From Leptospira soteropolitanensis (GTDB taxonomy: Bacteria > Spirochaetota > Leptospiria > Leptospirales > Leptospiraceae), in assembly GCF_026151655.1 (NCBI RefSeq), contig NZ_JAMQPN010000009.1:62001-126000 (forward strand): a stretch of DNA of 64,000 nucleotides. Reading direction: 5' to 3'. Each line of letters opens with the position of its first letter. Positions within the stretch are counted from its first letter, which is position 1. This document shows, one piece after another, positions 9,218 to 16,927 of this stretch. Both the position numbers and the translations under genes were made by a program. Under the pieces are notes generated by a model. It was not told the origin of the DNA and searched no databases. It worked only from the letters and a program-made list of their open reading frames with translations.

Positions 9218-10141
9218 TTAAATCTCGATTTTGTAACCTACGCGGTAAGTTTGTCCACCCACTACTACTGGGTAAGCTGCCCAAGGAGCAAGTGCACTAG
9301 CACCACCAACAGATGTGGTGCCAGCAACACCCATTCCTGCAGAAAGGATAGTTTCCAATTCGAAGAAAAGGTGACCTTTATCAGTTACTTTTGTTTGAGC
9401 TCCAACAATCCAGTTGAATCCGAATCCGCTAGCACCAAATTTTGCATTTTCTTTTGCAATACCAGGACTTGGAACATCACCCAAAAGAGCGCCCCCACGA
9501 CCAAGTAGTGGAGATCCGTTGGAACCAAGTCCAGCGGTCATTAACTCTAAACCAGGAGCGTTGGTAGTTCCTGATACGTTCCACATACCTTTAAAGTAGT
9601 TCACACCACCACCGATGTAAACAGCTGTGTCGTTAGCTGCATTGTACAATTTAACCCCAATATAAGTGGGAACAGTTACAGCAGTATAATTCCACTCTTG
9701 GTCTAACCATTTGTAACCCATGATAGTGGAAGTAGTATCACCACCAGCAATTTTAGTTGTATAGTTAGCGTTGATTCGGAAGAAAAGATTATTGAGCCCG
9801 AAGATTCCTTCTTTTTCGTAACCGATGTTGATGTTACCACCAGTCATTGCTCCACTGTTTTTTCCACCAACCACTCCACCAGTAGATCTTTTTAAGCTGA
9901 GTAATGTGTTTTCAGCATAAATAGCTTTTTGTTGTCCACCAGTCAAAGCGCCAGAGCTGTTAGTTACTGGAAGGCGAGAATCGAGACCATCTTTTGTGAT
10001 GGTTCCGCCGAGTTGTGCTAGGTCAAATTGCATACCTAGACCGATCATAAGATACGAACGAGGACCGGATTGTGCGCTTAAGCTGCCAGCTAAGCACAAA
10101 AGTAAGAACCCCATCATTCCAAAGCGAAGAGATTTAAGCAT
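9218..10141 (-). CDS. ompL1: OmpL1-type outer membrane porin
   Basis: The 307-residue protein has a signal peptide (MLKSLRFGMMGFLLLCLAGS, then a cut after LSAQ) and a beta-rich mature part. It shares several blocks with leptospiral OmpL1 as I know that family: LGGTITKDGLD, KAIYAENTLLSLKRSTGGVV, VTDKGHLFFELETILSAG, SVGGASALAPWAAYPVVVGG and the terminal QTYRVGYKIEI. OmpL1 is a trimeric transmembrane porin exposed at the surface. The ATG at 10141 follows AAGGAG at good spacing, and a longer frame to 10207 lacks a signal sequence at its front. A promoter with a consensus -35 box lies about 120 bases upstream. Confidence 0.88.
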   Translation of the reverse strand: MLKSLRFGMMGFLLLCLAGSLSAQSGPRSYLMIGLGMQFDLAQLGGTITKDGLDSRLPVTNSSGALTGGQQKAIYAENTLLSLKRSTGGVVGGKNSGAMTGGNINIGYEKEGIFGLNNLFFRINANYTTKIAGGDTTSTIMGYKWLDQEWNYTAVTVPTYIGVKLYNAANDTAVYIGGGVNYFKGMWNVSGTTNAPGLELMTAGLGSNGSPLLGRGGALLGDVPSPGIAKENAKFGASGFGFNWIVGAQTKVTDKGHLFFELETILSAGMGVAGTTSVGGASALAPWAAYPVVVGGQTYRVGYKIEI

Positions 10142-10239
10142 TTGATGATTACTCCTTAGTGAGTGTTTCCTGAATTTTTTTTCATTCCTGTGGACAAACG
10201 AATGCAAGTGAGCAACCGTTCATACCGACAATTGCAATG

Positions 10240-10268
10240 AAACTAGTCGTTCTTCTAGGATTTGTCAA
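10240..10268 (-). promoter_or_regulatory. Probable sigma-70 promoter of ompL1
   Basis: On the minus strand a perfect TTGACA (10268-10263) is followed by a 17-base spacer and TAGTTT (10245-10240). Transcription would begin near 10233 and give an untranslated leader of about 90 bases before the ATG at 10141. The -10 box matches the consensus in only three positions, so strength may depend on activation. Confidence 0.5.
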
Positions 10269-10317
10269 ATAAAATTGTTAAATTTAAACGAAAATTGTGT
10301 TAAATGTGGTAATTCGA

Positions 10318-10887
10318 ATGAGTCTAATGCCATCTAGGCAATCTTTCCTTATTTGCAGATTGTTCTTGCTTTTTGTTCTGTTTTCCGGCGAGGCATTTGG
10401 TCGGGAACGCAAAATCATTCGTTTTTCAGGCGAATTGGTGCATTGGGATACAAAAGGACCCGAACCACAGTTTCGTTTTATCGACCCTACCAATTTACGA
10501 GAAAAAACCATCTATTGTGACGCTGATACGATGCAGCAGGCCCTTGGAAACCAGTCCTTTGAAAAACACAATATTGAGGGCAAAGCCACGCAACTTAACC
10601 CCACTTCTGAAATTTGGCTTTGTTTGGGGAAACCTCATATTTTTCAGAAATTTCAAGTGTCTATTAGTACTCCTGGTCCTCAGTCGAAAAAGATCCAAGG
10701 TCAGGTCATCGAAGCCGATGGCAACACAGGCCAAATTGTCTATTTGGTGAGAGGGAAAAGGTCCTATTTAACCATTGCACCAGAACTGGCTCAGGAGATG
10801 GCCGACTCCCTTTCTCGAATGCAAACAGTGGAAATCAATGGGGGCTACCATTATGACAGGATAAAACGTTATTACATAAAAGATTGA
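10318..10887 (+). CDS. Exported protein of unknown function
   Basis: I do not recognise a family. The 189-residue product begins with a signal peptide ([20 protein letters not shown], cut probably after AFG) and has a mature part of about 160 residues rich in beta strands. It appears to contain two related halves: one around [20 protein letters not shown] and one around [19 protein letters not shown], each ending in a strand plus a basic or acidic turn. It should act in the periplasm. The frame opens with a GTG at 10297, but the ATG at 10318 (or 10327) places the signal peptide properly. It diverges from ompL1 and precedes carA by 37 bases. Confidence 0.7.
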   Translation: MSLMPSRQSFLICRLFLLFVLFSGEAFGRERKIIRFSGELVHWDTKGPEPQFRFIDPTNLREKTIYCDADTMQQALGNQSFEKHNIEGKATQLNPTSEIWLCLGKPHIFQKFQVSISTPGPQSKKIQGQVIEADGNTGQIVYLVRGKRSYLTIAPELAQEMADSLSRMQTVEINGGYHYDRIKRYYIKD

Positions 10888-10924
10888 TGAATTTTTGTTC
10901 GTCAGAAGGGACCATTTCTTTGGA

Positions 10925-12019
10925 ATGGACTGGATGCAGGCTTTTTTGGTTTTAGCAAACGGAACGGTCATGAAGGGCCGATCCTTCGGTGCAAATAAGA
11001 ATTCGATTGGCGAGGTAGTGTTTAATACCTCTATGGCGGGATATCAGGAAATCATCACTGACCCTTCCTACAAAGGCCAACTCGTGACACTAACTTACCC
11101 CATGATCGGGAACTACGGTATCAATCCAGATGACATGGAATCGGACAGAATCCAAGCTTCTGGACTCATTGTCAAAGAATACGTAAAACGACCTTCTAAC
11201 TTTCAATCTAAAGAAACTCTGAGTGATTTTTTAATCCGATTCGATATCCCTGCCATTGAAGGAATCGACACTCGCAAGCTAACTCGCATCATACGAAACT
11301 CAGGTGCCATGTCTTGCGGAATTTTTATTAGCGAAACTTACAACGATTCATTCCTAGTAGCCGTTAAAAATGCCCCCTCTATGGAAGGCCAAGACCTAGC
11401 ACAAGTAGTTACTTGTGAGAAACCATACGTTTTTGGTGCTCATTCTCCAAGTAAGTTTAAACTTGCTGTTTATGATTTTGGGGTAAAACGTAACATCTTA
11501 AAACTTCTGGATGCAGCCGGATTCAATGTTCATGTATTCCCCGCGAAAACCAAAGCCGAAGATTTATTGAAAGAAGGATTTGATGCCTACTTCCTTTCCA
11601 ATGGTCCTGGAGATCCAGCTCCTTTGGATTATGCCATTTCCTCTGCAAAAGCCATTATGGATGCCAAAAAACCTCTGTTTGGAATTTGTTTAGGACATCA
11701 AATTATTGGTTTAGCTTTAGGAAAAAAGACCGCCAAACTAAAGTTTGGTCACAGAGGTGGAAATCATCCGGTCCGAAACGAAGAGACTGGCAAAATTGAA
11801 ATCACATCCCAAAATCACGGATTTCATGTTCTTGGTGAATCAACAAATGAAATGCCGATTACAAGAATCAACCTATTTGACCAAACTGTTGCTGGGCTTA
11901 AAATTACGGGCCTTCCCGTTATGGCTGTCCAATACCATCCAGAAGCATGTCCAGGTCCGCACGATTCAGCCTACCATTTCCAAGAATTTTATACTATGGT
12001 AGAATCTAGTAAATCTTAA
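10925..12019 (+). CDS. carA: Carbamoyl-phosphate synthase small (glutaminase) subunit
   Basis: CarA hydrolyses glutamine and channels ammonia to CarB for carbamoyl phosphate, which feeds pyrimidine and arginine synthesis. The N-terminal CarA domain shows [20 protein letters not shown] and [12 protein letters not shown]. The C-terminal class I amidotransferase has the nucleophile elbow FGICLGHQ and the His/Glu pair in [14 protein letters not shown]. The length, 364 residues, is usual. Two ATGs nine bases apart (10925, 10934) both fit; an upstream TTG at 10895 seems less likely. No carB is seen in the window. Confidence 0.95.
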   Translation: MDWMQAFLVLANGTVMKGRSFGANKNSIGEVVFNTSMAGYQEIITDPSYKGQLVTLTYPMIGNYGINPDDMESDRIQASGLIVKEYVKRPSNFQSKETLSDFLIRFDIPAIEGIDTRKLTRIIRNSGAMSCGIFISETYNDSFLVAVKNAPSMEGQDLAQVVTCEKPYVFGAHSPSKFKLAVYDFGVKRNILKLLDAAGFNVHVFPAKTKAEDLLKEGFDAYFLSNGPGDPAPLDYAISSAKAIMDAKKPLFGICLGHQIIGLALGKKTAKLKFGHRGGNHPVRNEETGKIEITSQNHGFHVLGESTNEMPITRINLFDQTVAGLKITGLPVMAVQYHPEACPGPHDSAYHFQEFYTMVESSKS

Positions 12020-12045
12020 GATTTGGCTAAATAGTGAGGTGATTC

Positions 12046-12231
12046 ATGTCATACGGTGAAGATAAAAATTTTTGGGGAATCCCATACGGAACAGAAATTT
12101 CTGCAGAAGCATTTGTAAAAGATATTTGGGATCCTAGTACAGAAGAAATCCTAACACCAAAACAATTCTTTGGCCTTGGTTGGGGAATTAATCTACATGC
12201 CTTGGGCCGAAGAGTGGGCGTAATCAAATAA
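12046..12231 (+). CDS. Small DUF5808-like protein
   Basis: This 61-residue protein is preceded by a strong ribosome site (GTGAGGTGATTC before the ATG). It contains ILTPKQFFGLGWGINLHALG, which resembles the 'PKR-x-GxGWxxN' core of the DUF5808 family. It has no signal peptide or membrane helix, and the function is unknown. It follows carA by 26 bases and may share its transcript. Its last 39 bases overlap the end of the converging SGNH gene. Confidence 0.65.
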   Translation: MSYGEDKNFWGIPYGTEISAEAFVKDIWDPSTEEILTPKQFFGLGWGINLHALGRRVGVIK

Positions 12232-13242
12232 AGCCTTTTTCAAAATTACGGCAAACGCATCTCTTCCTTTTTGGTTTAGATGCGTCAAATCACCAAAATA
12301 CCGATACTCCTCTAAAAATACCGATTTAAAATCAAAAACGATTACATCCTGCTTAGCTCTCATATCTGCGGTGATTGTTTTAAAAAAATCATCAGCAACT
12401 AAGTTTGCCTTCGTCTTCAAAATATCTTTTTCCATCTTCGGAGAAAACGGGATGCGAAGAAAAACTACATTTACTCCTCTTTCTTTCCAGAGTCGGAGAA
12501 AATCGAACCAAAGATGAATCGATAATTCCCTTTTCCCTGAAAGAACTTGCGAGCTATTTTCTGGGAACACTTCTTTTGCATCTAAGGTAGGATCATCACC
12601 TATGGATTTCCATACCCAAGAGCCTTGGTTTTTCTCCATACTTTCCTTTATATATACAAATTCTTTTTGTCTGCGCAAAACATCAATTTGTGCCAAAGGA
12701 TCATAAACCAAACGGTTGATATTGGAACTAAGCCCAAAGTAAGGGAATACTTTGATGATTAATTTCCAACTTAAATCAGTTAAATTCGAAAAGTAAGCCT
12801 TACGTAATAATGGATGAGTAATTACTTCGAATGAAAAACCTCCGAAGGAAAAGTAAAGTTGCCTATTGGCATCAGTCACAGAATTTTTACTCGTATTTAA
12901 TGGTGAAAGATTGACATAAACTTTCTTCAATTTCGGAAGCTTAGGAAGAACATCCAATGATTCCAATAGAATTCCTTCAGGTTGCTGACTCGGTTTAGGA
13001 AGATATAAAACTTCATTAATAGTTACACCTTCAATTTCGGCAATCAACTGAGGTGTTACCCCAGTTACTATTTGGCTATCACCTAACACCAATACTTTTG
13101 CATCAGAGTTTACAATTCGATTATTTGCAAGATACCAATATGAAGATGTAGTTTCGCAAAAAGGAACTATCCATTCGACAGTAAGATGCATAAAAACAGA
13201 AAGAAGTAGAAAGGTAATTAAAAAATAACGTAGCTTCATCAT
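12193..13242 (-). CDS. SGNH/GDSL-like acyltransferase partner (DltD/AlgJ-type)
   Basis: The 349-residue protein has one N-terminal membrane segment (YFLITFLLLSVFMHLTVEWI) and then a periplasmic domain. VLVLGDSQIVTG near residues 50-61 is the GDS block with the nucleophile Ser, and FGDLTHLNQKGRDAF near the C-terminus supplies the D-x-x-H of an SGNH hydrolase. Proteins of this type work beside MBOAT membrane acyltransferases and pass acyl groups to envelope glycans, as AlgJ/AlgX do with AlgI. The MBOAT gene lies immediately upstream with a five-base gap, so one operon is likely. The acceptor, perhaps lipopolysaccharide or another surface sugar, cannot be read. Confidence 0.8.
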   Translation of the reverse strand: MMKLRYFLITFLLLSVFMHLTVEWIVPFCETTSSYWYLANNRIVNSDAKVLVLGDSQIVTGVTPQLIAEIEGVTINEVLYLPKPSQQPEGILLESLDVLPKLPKLKKVYVNLSPLNTSKNSVTDANRQLYFSFGGFSFEVITHPLLRKAYFSNLTDLSWKLIIKVFPYFGLSSNINRLVYDPLAQIDVLRRQKEFVYIKESMEKNQGSWVWKSIGDDPTLDAKEVFPENSSQVLSGKRELSIHLWFDFLRLWKERGVNVVFLRIPFSPKMEKDILKTKANLVADDFFKTITADMRAKQDVIVFDFKSVFLEEYRYFGDLTHLNQKGRDAFAVILKKALFDYAHSSAQGM

Positions 13243-13247
13243 CTAAA

Positions 13248-14645
13248 CTAAAACTGAAAATAAAAGAAATCCTGTTTTCCAAATGGAGAAAATAAAGAAA
13301 ACCAAAGAAAAAATAGAAAAAATAAAAATAAGAAGGAAAATGGTTTTGAAGTTATATAAAAATTCGGACGATCTGTATCTTTCCACTCTTGCCACAAATC
13401 AAATAGGAACAATGGCAATATAGTAATTAGGATCATTAGTGGAATAGATGAAACTTTTGGTAAGTGAGATAAATTTTCCAAGATTAACATTGTTTCCCCA
13501 GGCGATTGAATTCGAAACAACAATAACCCTAAAGAAAAACTATAGAAAGTAAAAAAAACACCTAAGAAAGCCTGAATGAGATTTGTTTCTTTCACAATAC
13601 CATAATATTTTAAACATCGATAGAAAACCAAACAGAGACCTAAATACACTCCCCAAATCACAAAACCATAACCGGCACCATGCCAAATCCCAGCCAAAAA
13701 CCAAACAATCATTAAGTTTAAATTTTCACGTAAAAAACCATGCCTATTCCCACCTAACTTAATGTAAACATAATCGCGTAACCAAGTAGAAAGTGAAATA
13801 TGCCACTTGGACCAAAACAAAGATGGATTGGAGGCAAAAAATGGTCGTTTGAAGTTATTCATCAATTGAAATCCCATCATTTCGGCCAGACCCATTGCGC
13901 AGAGCGAATAACCAAAAAAATCTGCATACACTTGAAATGCAATCACCGGAGCCACAATCCATAAGATTCCTTGTTCTAATGAAATAAAGGATGGAGCATG
14001 AATTTCCACATATCGGGATAACGGATCTGCAATTGTGGATTTGATAAAAACGCCCCAAATCAATAAGGAGATCCCATTCCAAATTTTTTCTCTAGTGATG
14101 GTTTGTTCAGACTCTATTTGGGGAATGAGATTCCCTGGCCTTTCTATTGGACCAAGCAACAATAAAGGGAAAAACAAATCATAAATCGCAAAGGTAAAAA
14201 AATTCTTACAAGGAAGAATTCTTTCGTCATATACTTCAATTAAATAACTAATGTTATGAAATGTATAAAAAGAAATCCCTATAGGTAGTAGAATTTCAGG
14301 TTTCCATAATAATTCAGCAAAACCAAAACCTATCCTTAAATCAGAAAACAAATCCCATAGAAAAATGAAATATTTAAACACTCCGAGGTAAAGTATGTTA
14401 GTAGAGATTGCGAATACAAATACAACTTTCTTCTTTTCCTCAGAAAGCGAGGTTAGGTATCTAGCTAATGTATAATTAAAAACCACTGAAATGAGGAGTA
14501 AGAATGTAGCATTGATATTCCATTGAGAATAAAAATAAATGCCGAAAGCCAAAAGCAGATATTTCCTAATTCGATCGGAAACAAAATAATAAATGCAATA
14601 GAAAAAAAGAAAATGAAAAAGGAAGGGTAGAGAGTTAAATAACAC
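13248..14645 (-). CDS. MBOAT-family membrane O-acyltransferase (AlgI/DltB-like)
   Basis: The protein has 465 residues with about ten membrane helices. The AlgI/DltB signatures are FWSKWHISLSTWLRDYVYI, KLGGNRHG and the catalytic-His segment AGIWHGAGYGFVIWGVYLGL. Such enzymes move acyl groups, usually acetyl, across the inner membrane for transfer to a surface polymer by an SGNH partner, which is encoded just downstream. PIGISFYTFHNISYLIEVY is also typical. The start at 14645 lies ten bases after the stop of the GAF-domain gene. Confidence 0.9.
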   Translation of the reverse strand: MLFNSLPFLFHFLFFYCIYYFVSDRIRKYLLLAFGIYFYSQWNINATFLLLISVVFNYTLARYLTSLSEEKKKVVFVFAISTNILYLGVFKYFIFLWDLFSDLRIGFGFAELLWKPEILLPIGISFYTFHNISYLIEVYDERILPCKNFFTFAIYDLFFPLLLLGPIERPGNLIPQIESEQTITREKIWNGISLLIWGVFIKSTIADPLSRYVEIHAPSFISLEQGILWIVAPVIAFQVYADFFGYSLCAMGLAEMMGFQLMNNFKRPFFASNPSLFWSKWHISLSTWLRDYVYIKLGGNRHGFLRENLNLMIVWFLAGIWHGAGYGFVIWGVYLGLCLVFYRCLKYYGIVKETNLIQAFLGVFFTFYSFSLGLLLFRIQSPGETMLILENLSHLPKVSSIPLMILITILPLFLFDLWQEWKDTDRPNFYITSKPFSFLFLFFLFFLWFSLFSPFGKQDFFYFQF

Positions 14646-14655
14646 GGGTAGTTAC

Positions 14656-16926
14656 TTAGGCTTCTTCAACCATTTCCAAAAATTGATTTTTGTCCTTTGT
14701 ATCATGAGGATAGGATAAATTTAAAACGCGATAAGTCGCTCGATACGATCCAATAATAGCGTCTTCTTTTTTTGCAAAAGAAGACTTAATTTTTTTAATC
14801 ACGATGTCGGCTTCCTCTTTGTCTTTTCCATGAAGAACCATAGCAAACTTTCCTTGCCCTACTCGCGTGAAAAAATCCAATTCTCCAATATGGTCCATCA
14901 TTGTTTTTCGCAATGCATCCGCATAACGAGCAAATGTTCCTGTTCCGACTAAGTGAACCATTCTAGAAACATTTTGAATTTTAAATAAGGAAACAGTGAA
15001 ATTCGTATTCATCTGAGATGCCTTTTCAATCTCAGTTAAAATTCTATTTTCCAATGGATTAAACGGATTTCTAAATAACGCTTCTTTCTCTTGTAAGATT
15101 AAAAGATTTGCAAAGACAGGCGCAGAAGTTTCAAGAAGAGTAACAGCTACGTCTCTAGTAGTGTCTGTCCAAGAAGATCCGGTAGAATGAACAATCACCA
15201 TACCCACAAGCCAATTCAAATTTATGATAGGAAGAATGGTAAATTCATTCATAATCCCTAGTTCATCATTGGTAAAAATAGATTTTAATTCTGCATCTTC
15301 TCTAAAGTTTTCTAACTTATAAACTCCAGGTACATTGGAAACCATTCCAACGATGTCAGAATCTTTACTGAGCCTGAAATCTTTGGCCCGTTCTGGTAGT
15401 ATAAAATTTGACCCAAATACAATATAATCTGAACGAGTTTCCGAATCTAATACCAAGAAGGAAAACTGTTTTACACCTAATTTCTGTTTAATGCTATCAA
15501 TAAGCAGGTCATATGCCTCATCCATCTTGCGAACACGAGTAAATTCGCGTGCAATTTTCAAAACAGATTCATTGATTTCTATTACTTCTTTAGCCTGGAC
15601 TAGACTATCATTCGTAGCTTCAAATTCTGATACTCTTTCAAATACGGAACCCGCAATATCACCTACAATTTTTGCAAATTCTAAATCGTCGGTAATGTAT
15701 TCTTCCCCATTGATGAGTTTTCCTAAGGATAATAATCCAAAACATTTATCTCCATGTCGAATCGGAACGAGGATTTCAGAACCCATTTCATTTAATAGGT
15801 TCAATTCTCGGCTAGGCAAACGAGCAGATTTAAACTCTCCTGCATAAATCACAGTTTCCGAATCAGAAATGCGAGAATAGATTTCATCGTTAGGTGACAA
15901 ATACCAAGAATCTTTGGATTGAATTCCTTGAGCAGCAACTGCTTCCCATTTTGGATTTTTAGGATTTGTGGAAGTGAGAACTACGACTGAGTTACATCCC
16001 ACTTGTCCAATTAAACTATAAACTAAATTATCAAAGTAATCAGAAAATTCTTTGGAAGATGCGATTTCTTTTGTTATTTCAAATATAGCTTGGTAATTTT
16101 CGATTCGTTTTTTGGAAGCAAGATGATATGACATCGGTGCTGTTCCAAAATCAGACTCATCGTCAAACAAGACATCTTCGCCAATCGGAGTCGGATCTTC
16201 TTTCGTAGGTCTAAGAGGTTGTTTTGCAGCTTCTTTTTTTGCGTCGATTTCCCACTCATCAAAAAGATTTACTTCTGGCAGTGGTGCATCCGGTTCCGTT
16301 GTATCGTCATGAAAATCACGATCAATTAAATCGTCACCAAACTCCAGTTCACTGGTCTTATCTGGTTCCGTTCCTTTGCTAGGTGGCGTTGTCTTTTCAG
16401 GTGATTCTGCTTCTAATTCTGGTGAAGGATTTTCATCGGAAGGTGGTAATTCTCCTTCTAACTCGGGAGATAATTCTTCCTCTGCGGGCAATTCAAAATC
16501 TAAATCAGGTTCTACAAGAGAATCATTTTCAGAATCCTCATCCGCAATTGGTTGGTAATCATTAGGTCCATTTTCAAAATCATCTTCTAATTGTGAGACA
16601 GGATTTTCATCCCATGCCTCATCTGCTAAGTCACCAAAATCGGCATCTGTCAATTCTGGAATATCACTTAAATCAAACTCTTCCTCTCCATCAGGATTGG
16701 GTAGGTCCCCAATTTCAGTGGGAAGGTTATCTTGAAATTCATCGTCTAACCATTCCGAGTCGGAGTCGACGGCAGGTGAAGATTCTTTTTGAGTTAGTTC
16801 TATCTCTTCCCGAAAGTGTTCCGCTTTTTTTAGTAATGAAGGTTTATCTTGAAAGTCGGAAATTGTTTTAGGAGTTGGGGAATCCGAAGTTTTTTTAATT
16901 TCTTCGGCTCTATCGAGAAGTCCCAC
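14656..16926 (-). CDS. GAF-domain sensor protein with acidic N-terminus and degenerate GGDEF domain
   Basis: The protein has 756 residues. Residues 1-260 are low-complexity, rich in Asp, Glu, Pro and Ser. They open with two amphipathic motifs, GLLDRAEEIKK (2-12) and SLLKKAEHFREEIE (30-43). Two GAF-type domains follow at about 270-430 and 440-620. The C-terminal region folds like GGDEF (VSRMVHLVGTGTFARYADAL), but the active-site signature is RVGQGKFAMVL near 688-698 where GGDEF is expected, so it should not make cyclic di-GMP. It starts with GTG at 16926, two bases after the stop of the acidic repeat gene, and its ribosome site GGAG lies inside that gene. The two are surely co-translated. The cytoplasmic role is unknown, probably sensing or signalling. 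Confidence 0.8.
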   Translation of the reverse strand: MGLLDRAEEIKKTSDSPTPKTISDFQDKPSLLKKAEHFREEIELTQKESSPAVDSDSEWLDDEFQDNLPTEIGDLPNPDGEEEFDLSDIPELTDADFGDLADEAWDENPVSQLEDDFENGPNDYQPIADEDSENDSLVEPDLDFELPAEEELSPELEGELPPSDENPSPELEAESPEKTTPPSKGTEPDKTSELEFGDDLIDRDFHDDTTEPDAPLPEVNLFDEWEIDAKKEAAKQPLRPTKEDPTPIGEDVLFDDESDFGTAPMSYHLASKKRIENYQAIFEITKEIASSKEFSDYFDNLVYSLIGQVGCNSVVVLTSTNPKNPKWEAVAAQGIQSKDSWYLSPNDEIYSRISDSETVIYAGEFKSARLPSRELNLLNEMGSEILVPIRHGDKCFGLLSLGKLINGEEYITDDLEFAKIVGDIAGSVFERVSEFEATNDSLVQAKEVIEINESVLKIAREFTRVRKMDEAYDLLIDSIKQKLGVKQFSFLVLDSETRSDYIVFGSNFILPERAKDFRLSKDSDIVGMVSNVPGVYKLENFREDAELKSIFTNDELGIMNEFTILPIINLNWLVGMVIVHSTGSSWTDTTRDVAVTLLETSAPVFANLLILQEKEALFRNPFNPLENRILTEIEKASQMNTNFTVSLFKIQNVSRMVHLVGTGTFARYADALRKTMMDHIGELDFFTRVGQGKFAMVLHGKDKEEADIVIKKIKSSFAKKEDAIIGSYRATYRVLNLSYPHDTKDKNQFLEMVEEA

Positions 16927-16927
16927 T

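Noticed and set aside
16376..16871. Open frames on the plus strand over the GAF gene N-terminus
   Set aside because: They are mirror images of the acidic coding sequence and have no gene-like features.
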